In this document: positions 32,675 through 41,300 of the stretch, one piece after another
Layout of the letters: each line of letters opens with the position of its first letter
How positions within the stretch are numbered: position 1 is the first letter of the stretch
NCBI RefSeq assembly: GCF_018070575.1
Contig: NZ_JAGPXN010000022.1
Location: 49,225 to 113,224, forward strand
Reading direction: 5' to 3'
Origin: Micromonospora sp. C31
Lineage (GTDB): Bacteria; Actinomycetota; Actinomycetes; Mycobacteriales; Micromonosporaceae
Length of the DNA stretch: 64,000 nucleotides
Notes under the pieces: generated by a model
Told to the model about the DNA's origin: nothing
Databases searched by the model: none
What the model saw: the letters and a program-made list of their open reading frames with translations, nothing else
Program-made: the position numbers and the translations under genes

Positions 32675-34885
32675 ATGGAAGCCGCGCTGCGCGAAGCGAC
32701 CACCCCGCGGACCGGCGCACCCCCGCCTCGGCCCGTGGCGTTCCTCTTCCCCGGTCTGGGCGACCACCACCCGGACATGGGCCGGCACCTGTACCGGGAC
32801 TTCACCGCCTTCGCCGAGACCGTCGACACCTGCGCCGAACTGCTCCGTGCCGAACTCGACCGGGACATCCGGGAGGTCATCTTCGCCGGCCCGGCTCGCC
32901 CGGCCGGGCAGTCCGGCGGGCTGGACCTGCGGGCGCTGCTCGGCCGGGGGCAACCAGCCGCCGCCGACAGCGAACTGGACCGTACCGCCCTGGCACAGCC
33001 GGCGCTCTTCGTCGTGGAGTACGCCCTCGCCCGGTTGTGGCAGCGGTGGGGCCTCCAGCCGGAGGTGATGCTCGGCTACAGCCTCGGCGAGTACGTCGCC
33101 GCGTGCCTTGCCCAGGTGCTGACTCTGGAGGAGTCGCTGACCCTGGTCGCCCGGCGTGCTCGACTGATCGAGTCGCTTCCCCCCGGGGCGATGCTGGCGG
33201 TCACCCTCCCCGAGGAGGAACTGCTGCCGCTGCTGACCGAGGGGCTCTCCCTTTCGGCGGTCAACGGCCCCGAGTTCTGCGTGGTGGCCGGCCCGGTCGA
33301 CGAGGTCGGTGCGTTGCGCGAACTGCTCGCCGCCCGGGACGTGGTGACCCGGCCGGTCCGTTCCGGCCATGCCTTCCACTCGGCCATGATGCTGCCGATC
33401 GCCGACCAGGTCACGGAGTTGGCCCGGACCCTGCACCCCCGGCCGCCCCGGATCCCCTACGTCTCCAACGTCACCGGCGAGCTGATCACGGCGGCGGAGG
33501 CGACCGATCCGGGCTACTGGGCACGACACCTGTGCAGCCCGGTCCGCTTCGCGGAAGGGCTGCGTACGGTCGCCGGGGAACGGCTCCTGCTGGAGGTCGG
33601 TCCGGGGCAGACGCTCAGCAGCATGGCCACCAGCTTCCGGGGCGGTGACCCGGGTGCGGTGGTCGCCTCCATGCGTCACCCCCTCGACGGCCAGGACGAC
33701 AGCGAGGTGCTGCTGCGGGCGGTCAGCCGGCTGCGGCAGGCCGGCGCCGACCTGGACTGGCAGCGTCTCCCGGCCGGCGACACGCCCGCCCCCGACGCGC
33801 CCGCCAGCTCGAAGGCCGGCGGGCCGACCCCCGCCACACCGACCGAGACCGCGCTGACCGAACTCTGGGCCCGGCTGCTGAAGACCGACGACATCCCCCG
33901 GGACGTGAGCTTCTTCGACCTCGGCGGGAACTCGCTGACCGCCTCCCGGCTGGCCCTTCGGATCACCCGCCGCTTCGGCGTCGAACTGACCCTGCGGACC
34001 ATCTACGGCAACCCCACCGTCGCCCGGATGGCCGCCGTCATCGACGGGCAGACCCCACCCGCCGAGCCCGCCGCCACGACGCCGGCCGCCCCCGGTCGCA
34101 ACCTCGTCACCCTGCCCAACGGGCTGACCGTTTCGCAGCAGAACGAGGCCGAGACGAAGCACTTCTACGAGGACATCTTCGAACATCGCGGCTACGCGCG
34201 GCACGGCGTGACCATCGCCGACGGCGCGACGGTGGTCGATGTCGGCGGCAACATCGGGCTGTTCACCCTCTTCGCCCACGCGGAGGCGAAGGACGTACGG
34301 ATCTTCACCTTCGAGCCCGCGCCGCCGATGTTCGCCCACCTGAGCCACAACGTCGCCGCGCACGGCGTCGACGCGACGCTCTTCAACATCGGCCTCTCCG
34401 ACCACGAGGGAACGGCAGAGTTCACCTTCTACCCGCGCAGCTCGGGGATGTCCTCGTTCCATCCCGACGAGGACGAGGAGAAGCGGAACCTGCGCACCGT
34501 CATCGCCAACCAGTTCAGCAGCGACGGCCCGGCCCCGGAACTGGTCGGCTTCGCCGAGGAACTGGTCGACGTCCGGTTCGAGGCGGTGCCCTTCACCGCC
34601 CGGCTGCGCACGCTCAGCTCGGTCATCCGGGAGGAGGGCATCGCCCAGATCGACCTCATCAAGATCGACGTCCAGAAGGCGGAGCTGGACGTCGTCCGCG
34701 GCATCGACGACGAGCACTGGCCGCTGATCCGGCAGATGGTGCTCGAGGCGCACGACGGCGACGGCCGCGTCGATCTGCTCCGTCGGATGCTCGTCGGACA
34801 CGGCTTCCAGGTGCTGGCCGTGCAGGACGAGCTCTATGCCGGCACCGACATCTACACCATCTACGCGACCCGGGACGGACGATGA
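32675..34885 (+). CDS. AT-ACP-FkbM methyltransferase fusion (methoxymalonyl-ACP pathway)
   Basis: The 736-aa three-domain protein starts at ATG 32675, placed 6 nt after AAGGAG; the ATG at 32669 is too close to the RBS. The acyltransferase (about 20-330) has GYSLGEY (Ser136), an Arg in RARL, and the malonyl-type GHAFHS (His232-His235). The carrier domain has LGGNSLTASRL (Ser420). The FkbM-family SAM methyltransferase (about 480-736) has VVDVGGNIGLFTLFA near 520. Four fkb-type genes for hydroxymalonyl-ACP follow, and the free O-methyltransferase of that set (FkbG) is absent, so this C-terminal domain probably supplies it. The AT may shuttle the (methoxy)malonyl group to or from carriers. The fusion is unusual; the AT's actual role is inference. 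Confidence 0.88.
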   Translation: MEAALREATTPRTGAPPPRPVAFLFPGLGDHHPDMGRHLYRDFTAFAETVDTCAELLRAELDRDIREVIFAGPARPAGQSGGLDLRALLGRGQPAAADSELDRTALAQPALFVVEYALARLWQRWGLQPEVMLGYSLGEYVAACLAQVLTLEESLTLVARRARLIESLPPGAMLAVTLPEEELLPLLTEGLSLSAVNGPEFCVVAGPVDEVGALRELLAARDVVTRPVRSGHAFHSAMMLPIADQVTELARTLHPRPPRIPYVSNVTGELITAAEATDPGYWARHLCSPVRFAEGLRTVAGERLLLEVGPGQTLSSMATSFRGGDPGAVVASMRHPLDGQDDSEVLLRAVSRLRQAGADLDWQRLPAGDTPAPDAPASSKAGGPTPATPTETALTELWARLLKTDDIPRDVSFFDLGGNSLTASRLALRITRRFGVELTLRTIYGNPTVARMAAVIDGQTPPAEPAATTPAAPGRNLVTLPNGLTVSQQNEAETKHFYEDIFEHRGYARHGVTIADGATVVDVGGNIGLFTLFAHAEAKDVRIFTFEPAPPMFAHLSHNVAAHGVDATLFNIGLSDHEGTAEFTFYPRSSGMSSFHPDEDEEKRNLRTVIANQFSSDGPAPELVGFAEELVDVRFEAVPFTARLRTLSSVIREEGIAQIDLIKIDVQKAELDVVRGIDDEHWPLIRQMVLEAHDGDGRVDLLRRMLVGHGFQVLAVQDELYAGTDIYTIYATRDGR

Positions 34886-35754
34886 GCAGCAGCGGCAGGG
34901 ACAACGAGCACCAGCTCGTCGGCGTGGTCGGCGCGGGCGTCATGGGCGTCGGCGTCGCACAGAGCCTGAGCCAGAACGACCACCGGGTGATCCTGGTGGA
35001 CGTCTCCGACGCGGTCCTGGACCGGGCCCGCGCGGAGCTGCGCAACAACCTGCGGACCATGGTCCTGTTCGGCGGCGACCGGTCGATCGACATCGACGCC
35101 ACCCTGGACCGGGTGCACTTCACCACCGACTACGACGCCCTCGGCGCGGTGGACTTCCTGGTGGAGAACGTCACCGAGGAGTGGGAGACCAAGCGTGAGG
35201 TCTACCGGCGGATCGACACCATCTGCAAGCCGGAGACCGTCTTCGCGGTGAACACCTCGGCCATCTCGATCACCCGGGTCGGCGGGGTCACCAACCGGCC
35301 CGAACGGGTGGTCGGTACGCACTTCATGAACCCGGTCCCGGTCAAGCCGATGGTCGAGGTGATCCGCGGTTTCCACACCACCGACGAGACGATCGACGAG
35401 ACCACCCGTTTCCTCGCCGGCATGGGCAAGGAGTGCACGGTGGTGCAGGACTCCCCGGGCTTCGTCTCCAACCGGGTGCTGATGCTCACCATCAACGAGG
35501 CGATCTTCCTGGTGCAGGACGGCGTGGCCGAGCCGAAGGCCGTCGACCGGATCTTCCGGACCTGCTTCAGCCACCAGATGGGCCCGCTCGAGACCGCGGA
35601 CATGATCGGTCTGGACACGATCCTCAAGTCGGTCGAGGTCCTCTACGAGAGCTTCAACGACGACAAGTACCGACCCGCCCCGCTGCTCAAGAAGATGGTC
35701 GACGCCGGCCTGCACGGACGGAAGTCCGGCCGTGGCTTCTACGTCTACCGCTGA
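34882..35754 (+). CDS. fkbK: 3-hydroxyacyl-CoA dehydrogenase family (FkbK-like)
   Basis: The 290-aa NAD-dependent dehydrogenase has the Rossmann motif GVVGAGVMGVGVA (about 13-25), NTSAIS, GTHFMNPVPVKPMVEVI, and the C-terminal domain beginning DSPGFVSNRVLM. In methoxymalonyl-ACP pathways (FkbK, Asm13) this enzyme oxidises glyceryl-ACP toward 2-hydroxymalonyl-ACP together with the acyl-CoA dehydrogenase. It overlaps the upstream stop (ATGA). The order dehydrogenase, ACP, acyl-CoA dehydrogenase, FkbH is the same as in the ansamitocin asm13-16 set. Confidence 0.92.
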   Translation: MSSSGRDNEHQLVGVVGAGVMGVGVAQSLSQNDHRVILVDVSDAVLDRARAELRNNLRTMVLFGGDRSIDIDATLDRVHFTTDYDALGAVDFLVENVTEEWETKREVYRRIDTICKPETVFAVNTSAISITRVGGVTNRPERVVGTHFMNPVPVKPMVEVIRGFHTTDETIDETTRFLAGMGKECTVVQDSPGFVSNRVLMLTINEAIFLVQDGVAEPKAVDRIFRTCFSHQMGPLETADMIGLDTILKSVEVLYESFNDDKYRPAPLLKKMVDAGLHGRKSGRGFYVYR

Positions 35755-35787
35755 CCGCCGCATCCTTCGAGGAAGAGGACCCACGCA

Positions 35788-36042
35788 ATGAGCACCGACG
35801 TTCGTGACCGCATCGCCGACTACCTCGCCAAGTTCTTCCCGGTCACCGACCTGCAGGACACCGACGACATCTTCAAGCGCGGTTTCGTCAGCTCGCTCTT
35901 CGCGATGCAGCTCGTCGCCTTCGTGGAGCAGGAGTTCGGGGTGACGGTGGAGAACGAGGACCTGGAACTGGACAACTTCCGCTCGATCGCGTCCCTGGAG
36001 CGCTTCGTCACCGGCAAGCTCGCCGCGCCGGTGGCCCGGTGA
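35788..36042 (+). CDS. fkbJ: Acyl carrier protein for methoxymalonyl (FkbJ-like)
   Basis: The 84-aa carrier has the characteristic FKRGFVSSLFAMQLV site of the FkbJ/Asm14 group, rather than the usual DSL. It holds the glyceryl, hydroxymalonyl and methoxymalonyl intermediates. GAGGAAGAGG precedes the ATG; the stop overlaps the next GTG start. Confidence 0.93.
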   Translation: MSTDVRDRIADYLAKFFPVTDLQDTDDIFKRGFVSSLFAMQLVAFVEQEFGVTVENEDLELDNFRSIASLERFVTGKLAAPVAR

Positions 36043-37229
36043 GCACCCTCCTGGGGCGGCCACCGGTCGCCGACATCATGCTCGACGACGAGCAGTCGGC
36101 GGCCCGCGCGGAGTTCGCCGACTTCGTCGACCGCGCGATCGTGCCGGTCGCCGGCGACCTGCACCGGGCCCAGCGCACCCCGCCGGAGCTGATCCGCACC
36201 CTCGCCGACGTCGGCTACCTGGGGCTGCCGGTGCCCCGCGAGTACGGCGGCGGCGGGTGCGACGCGGTCACTCTCGGCCTGCTGGCCGGTGAGCTTGGAC
36301 GAGGCTGTTCCTCGCTGCGCAGCCTGCTGACCGTGCACACCATGGTGGCCCACGTGCTGGCCCGGTGGGGCACCCGGGAGCAGCGGAACTCCTGGCTGCC
36401 CCGGCTCGCCGCCGGCAGCAGCATCGCCGCCCTGGCCCTCTCCGAACCGGAGGTCGGCAGTGACGCCGGCGCGGTCCGGACCCGGATCACCCCCACCGAC
36501 GGCGGTTTCCTCGTCGACGGAAGAAAACGCTGGATCACCTACGGGCACGTCGCCGACGTCTTCCTCGTGGTGGGGCGGGGACCGGACGGTCCCACCGCGG
36601 TGCTGGTCGAACGGGACCGGGCCGGGGTTCGGACCAACCTGATCACCGACCTGATCGGGATCCGGGCGTCGATGACCGCGGACATCCGGTTCGACCAGGT
36701 CCGGGTACCCGAGGCGAACCTCGTCGGCCGGGTCGGCCTGGGCACCACCCAGGTCGCCGGTACCGCGCTGGACCTCGGCCGGTACACCGTGGCCTGGGGA
36801 TCGGTGGGCATCATCGAGGCGTGCCTGCGTGCCTCGGTGCGCTACGTCAACGATCGCGAACAGTTCGGGGTGCTCATCCGGGAGCACCAGCTCGTGCGCC
36901 GGATGGTCAGCGACATGTTCGCCGACTACCGCGCCGCCCGGCTGCTCTGCCTGGACGCGGGACTGCGTCGTGACCGTCGTGACCCGACCGCGCTGCCGGC
37001 GGCGGCACTGGCCAAGTACCGGGCCTCCACCGCCGCCGTGCGCGCCGCCACCGACGCGGTGCAGCTGCACGGCGCGAACGGGTGCAGCGACAGCTATCCC
37101 GTCCAGCGCTACCTGGGGGACGCCAAGGTCATGGAGATCATCGAAGGCAGCACGCAACTGCACCAGGTCGGCCTCGCCGACTACGCCTTCCAGGAGTTCG
37201 CCGCCGTGTCGATGGGGAGCCAACCGTGA
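36039..37229 (+). CDS. fkbI: Acyl-CoA dehydrogenase (FkbI-like)
   Basis: The 396-aa flavoprotein starts at GTG 36039 (GTGA overlap). Signatures are LALSEPEVGSDAGAVRT (about 130), DGRKRWITYG, ASVRYVNDREQFGVLI, and the C-terminal GCSDSYPVQRYLGDAKVMEIIEGS. With the FkbK-like enzyme it should oxidise glyceryl-ACP to hydroxymalonyl-ACP. Confidence 0.93.
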   Translation: MSTLLGRPPVADIMLDDEQSAARAEFADFVDRAIVPVAGDLHRAQRTPPELIRTLADVGYLGLPVPREYGGGGCDAVTLGLLAGELGRGCSSLRSLLTVHTMVAHVLARWGTREQRNSWLPRLAAGSSIAALALSEPEVGSDAGAVRTRITPTDGGFLVDGRKRWITYGHVADVFLVVGRGPDGPTAVLVERDRAGVRTNLITDLIGIRASMTADIRFDQVRVPEANLVGRVGLGTTQVAGTALDLGRYTVAWGSVGIIEACLRASVRYVNDREQFGVLIREHQLVRRMVSDMFADYRAARLLCLDAGLRRDRRDPTALPAAALAKYRASTAAVRAATDAVQLHGANGCSDSYPVQRYLGDAKVMEIIEGSTQLHQVGLADYAFQEFAAVSMGSQP

Positions 37230-38260
37230 CGGACGACGAGAAGACGATCAAGTGCGTGGTCTGGGACCTGGACGAGACCGTCTGGGACGGCATCCTGCTC
37301 GAGGACGCCGAGGTGAAGCTGCGCCCCGGCGTCCTCGAGGTGATGCGCACGCTCGACGAGCGGGGCATCCTCAACTCGGTGGCCAGCCGCAACGAGCACG
37401 ACCTCGCGATGCGGAAGCTGACCGAGTTCGGGGTCGCCGAGTACCTGCTGCACCCGCAGATCAACTGGGGTCCGAAGTCGACGTCGGTACGGACCGTCGC
37501 CGAGGCGATCAACATCGGGCTGGACACCGTCGCCTTCGTGGACGACCAGCCGTTCGAACGCGACGAGGTCGCCCACCTCCTGCCCGAGGTGCTCTGCATC
37601 GACTCCCTCGACGCCGAGCGGATCCCCGACCTGGCCCGGACGCAGCCCCGTTTCGTCACCGACAACGCCCGTCGCCGGCGGGTGATGTACCAGGCCGACG
37701 CGCGCCGGACCGAGGCCGAGCAACGGTACGAGGGGACCAGCGCGGATTTCCTCGCCTCGCTGGACATGCGCTTCTCGATCGCGCCGGCCGCCGAGGTGGA
37801 CCTCCAGCGCGCCGAGGAGCTGACCGTCCGCACCAACCAGCTCAACGCCACCGGTTACACCTATTCGTACGAGGAACTCGACGCGTTCCGCCGTTCGCCC
37901 GACCACGACCTCTACATCGCCGCCCTCGACGACCGGTACGGCACGTACGGGCAGATCGGTCTGGCCCTGGTGGAGCGCGGCACGGACGCCTGGACGATCA
38001 AGCTCCTGCTGATGTCCTGCCGGGTGATGTCCCGGGGCGTCGGTTCGGTGCTGCTCAACCATCTGATCCGTACCGCCGCCGCGGCCGGGGTGCCGCTGCG
38101 CGCGGAGTTCGTCCCGACCGACCGCAACCGCACCATGTACGTGACCTACAAGTTCGCCGGGTTCCGTGACCTCGGCGGCACCGGCGGGGTGCAGCTGCTG
38201 GAGCACGACGGCAGCGACGTGCCGGAGTTCCCGCCGTACATGACGGTCACCGTCGCCTGA
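37226..38260 (+). CDS. fkbH: FkbH-like HAD protein (glyceryl-ACP loading)
   Basis: The 344-aa protein starts at GTG 37226 (GTGA overlap). The N-terminal HAD domain has WDLDETVWDG (about 11-20), and the C-terminal GNAT-like domain has MSCRVMSRGVGSVLLNHL, whose Cys is thought to carry the glyceryl group. FkbH enzymes dephosphorylate 1,3-bisphosphoglycerate and load glyceryl onto the partner ACP, the first step to methoxymalonyl-ACP. Its presence is the strongest evidence that this locus makes that extender unit. Confidence 0.95.
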   Translation: MTDDEKTIKCVVWDLDETVWDGILLEDAEVKLRPGVLEVMRTLDERGILNSVASRNEHDLAMRKLTEFGVAEYLLHPQINWGPKSTSVRTVAEAINIGLDTVAFVDDQPFERDEVAHLLPEVLCIDSLDAERIPDLARTQPRFVTDNARRRRVMYQADARRTEAEQRYEGTSADFLASLDMRFSIAPAAEVDLQRAEELTVRTNQLNATGYTYSYEELDAFRRSPDHDLYIAALDDRYGTYGQIGLALVERGTDAWTIKLLLMSCRVMSRGVGSVLLNHLIRTAAAAGVPLRAEFVPTDRNRTMYVTYKFAGFRDLGGTGGVQLLEHDGSDVPEFPPYMTVTVA

Positions 38261-38277
38261 CCCCGCATCACCCCGGC

Positions 38278-38300
38278 CACCGCGCGTACGACGCGCGGTG
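38278..38300. terminator. Hairpin between fkbH and PKS gene
   Basis: A 10-bp perfect stem (CACCGCGCGT with ACGCGCGGTG) and a 3-nt loop lie 17 nt after the fkbH stop and 38 nt before the PKS start. It could attenuate read-through rather than fully terminate. Confidence 0.5.
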
Positions 38301-38338
38301 TCGACTCCGCACGCCCCGAGGCCACCGTGAGGGAGACC

Positions 38339-41300
38339 ATGCCCCAGACGAACGCGCAGGAGGACCGGCTCCGCCGGGCCATGGCCGCCGTGCAGACGTT
38401 GCAGCGCCGCAACGCCGAGCTGGTGCGCGAGCGCACCGAGCCGATCGCCATCGTCGCCATGGCCTGCCGGTTCCCCGGTGGGGTGCGTACCCCGGAGGAG
38501 TACTGGCGGCTGCTGGCCACCGGCGGGGACGCGGTCGGCCCGCTCCCGGCGCGGTGGGACGGGCTGGAGCTGCACGACCCGGACCCGGGTGCGGCCGGCA
38601 AGTCCTATGCCCGGGAGGGCGGCTTCCTCGACGACCTCGACCAGTTCGACCCGGGCTTCTTCGGCATCTCCGGCCGGGAGGCCCGGGCCATGGAGCCGCA
38701 GCAGCGGCTCGTCCTGGAGACCGCCTGGGAGGCGTTGGAACGGGCCGGCATCCCGGCGGACTCCCTGGTCGGCAGCCGCACCGGCGTCTACGTGGGCGCC
38801 ATGCGGTCGGACTACGACCAGGGCCCCCTGGCCGGCTTCGACGGCTACCAGGGCACCGGCACCCAGGGCAGCGTCATCTCCGGCCGGGTCGCCTACCTGC
38901 TGGGCCTGCGCGGACCGGCGATGACCGTGGACACCGCCTGCTCGGCGTCGCTGGTCAGTCTCCACCTGGCGGTGGCGGCCCTGCGGGCCGGCGAGTGCGA
39001 CCTCGCGCTGGCCGGCGGGGTGACCGTGATGGTCTCCCCGGCGATGTTCGTCGAGTCCAGCCGGTTGCGCGCGATGGCACCGGACGGACGCTGCAAGGCG
39101 TTCTCCGCAGCGGCCGACGGCGGCGGCTGGGCCGAGGGTGCCGGGATGCTCGTGCTCAAGCGGCTCTCCGTCGCCCACGCCGACGGCGACCGGGTGCTCG
39201 CGGTGATCCGGGGCAGCGCGGTCAACCAGGACGGGCGCAGCCAGGGGCTCACCGCCCCGAACGGCCCGGCCCAGCAGCGGGTCGTCCGCGACGCCCTCGC
39301 CGCCAGCGGGCTCACCCCGGCCGACATCGACGCGATCGAGGCGCACGGCACCGGCACCCGGCTCGGCGACCCGATCGAGGCGGGCGCGCTCGCCGAGGTC
39401 TTCGCCGAGGGCCGGGACCCGGACCGCCCGGTCGTGCTCGGCTCGGCCAAGTCCAACATCGGCCACACCCAGGCGGCGGCGGGTGTCGCCGGTGTGCTGA
39501 AGATCGTTCTCGCTCTCCAGCACGAGCTGCTGCCGCGCACCCTGCACGTCGACGAGCCGACCCGGCACGTCGACTGGGCGACCAGCGGCCTCGCCCTGGC
39601 CACCGAGGCGGTGCCCTGGCCGGCCGGGGAGCGGATCCGCCGGGCCGGTGTCTCGTCCTTCGGCATCAGCGGCACCAACGCCCACGTGGTGATCGAGGAG
39701 GCCCCACCGGTGCCCACCGTCGGGGCGGATCCGGTCACCCCGGGCGAGACCGCCGCTCGGGAACCCGCCCCGATCGCCGCCTGTGCGCCCGCCGGCGGCG
39801 AGGTCGCGGCGACCGCGGTGCCGCTGCTGGTCTCCGGGGCCGACCCCGGCGGCCTGCGCAACCAGGCCGCCGCCTGGGCCGACTGGCTCGACCGGGCGGA
39901 CCTGCCGCCGCTGACCGAGGTCGCCGCCACCGCCGCGCTGCGGCGCAGCCACTTCACCCACCGGGCCGCCGTGGTCGGCGCCGACAAGGAAGAGCTCGTC
40001 CGGGGCCTGCGGGCCGTCGCCGCCGGCGGTACCGACCCGGCCGTGGTCACCGGCACCGCCCGCGACCGGGGCCGGACCGTCTTCGTCTTTCCCGGCCAGG
40101 GCGCGCAGTGGCGGTCGATGGGCCGGGCGCTGCTCACCGGTTCCCCGGTCTTCGCCCGCGCCGTCGACGAGTGCGACCGGGCGCTGCGCCCGTGGACCGG
40201 CTGGTCGGTGCGGGACCTGCTGGCCGAGGCGCCCGGGGCCGCCGACATCCCCTTCGACCGGATCGACGTGGTGCAGCCGGCGCTCTTCACCATGATGATC
40301 GGGCTCGCCGCGCAGTGGCGGGCCCTCGGCGTCACCCCGGACGCGGTGGTCGGCAGCAGCCAGGGCGAGGTCGCCGCCGCCGTGGTCGCCGGGGCGCTCA
40401 GCCTCGACGACGGGGCCCGGCTGATGGTCGCCCGCAGCCGGGGACTGCTGCGCGAGTGCAGCGGACGTGGCGGGATGGCCTTCGTGGACCTGCCGAAGGC
40501 CGAGATGGACGCCGTCCTCGCCCCGTACGGCGACACGCTCTCCGTCGCCGTGGTCAACACCGCCACGTCGGTCGTGGTCTCCGGCGACGAGGAGGCCGTC
40601 GACCGGCTGGTCGCCGAGATGGCCGAGCGGGACGTCTACTGCCGACGGATCCAGTCCGACGCCGCCGGGCACAGCGCGCACGTCGACCCGCTGCTGCCCG
40701 GACTCCGCGCCGACCTCGCCGGGCTTAGCCCGCGTCCCGGCGAGGTTCCCTTCTACTCCACCGTCACCGGTGAGCCGCTCGACGGCGCGCGGCTGGACGC
40801 GGCGTACTGGTGTCGCAACGTGCGGGACACCGTTCGGATGGACCTGGCGCTGGCCGCCCTCTCGGCCGCCGGGCACGACGTCTTCGTCGAGGTCAGCCCG
40901 CACCCGGTGCTCGGCATGGTGCTCAGTGGCGCGGTCGCCGACGCGGGGCCGGCCGGCGGAGTGGTCGTCGGATCGCTGCGTCGCGGCGCGGGCGGGTACG
41001 ACCAGATGCTCCGCTCGCTCGCCGGGCTGCACGCCCACGGCGTACCGGTGCAGTGGACCCGGGTGCTTCCGCCGATCGCCCCCGGCCGGGTCGCGGCCCT
41101 GCCGACGTACGCCTTCCACCGGCGCCGCTACTGGGTCGACCAGCAGGTTACCGTCGGTGAGCCCGACGCCGCCGGCCCGGCCGACGACGGGTCGACCGAG
41201 CCGGAGCACCTGACCGGCCGGCTCGCCGCCGTCGCGCCGCCGCAGCGGCGGGCCTGGCTCGCCGACCTGATCGGCGCGGAGGCCGCCGGGCTGCTCGCCC

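Noticed and set aside
38327..38338. GTG start four codons upstream for the PKS-NRPS gene
   Set aside because: It lies before the GAGGGAG that serves as RBS for the ATG at 38339.
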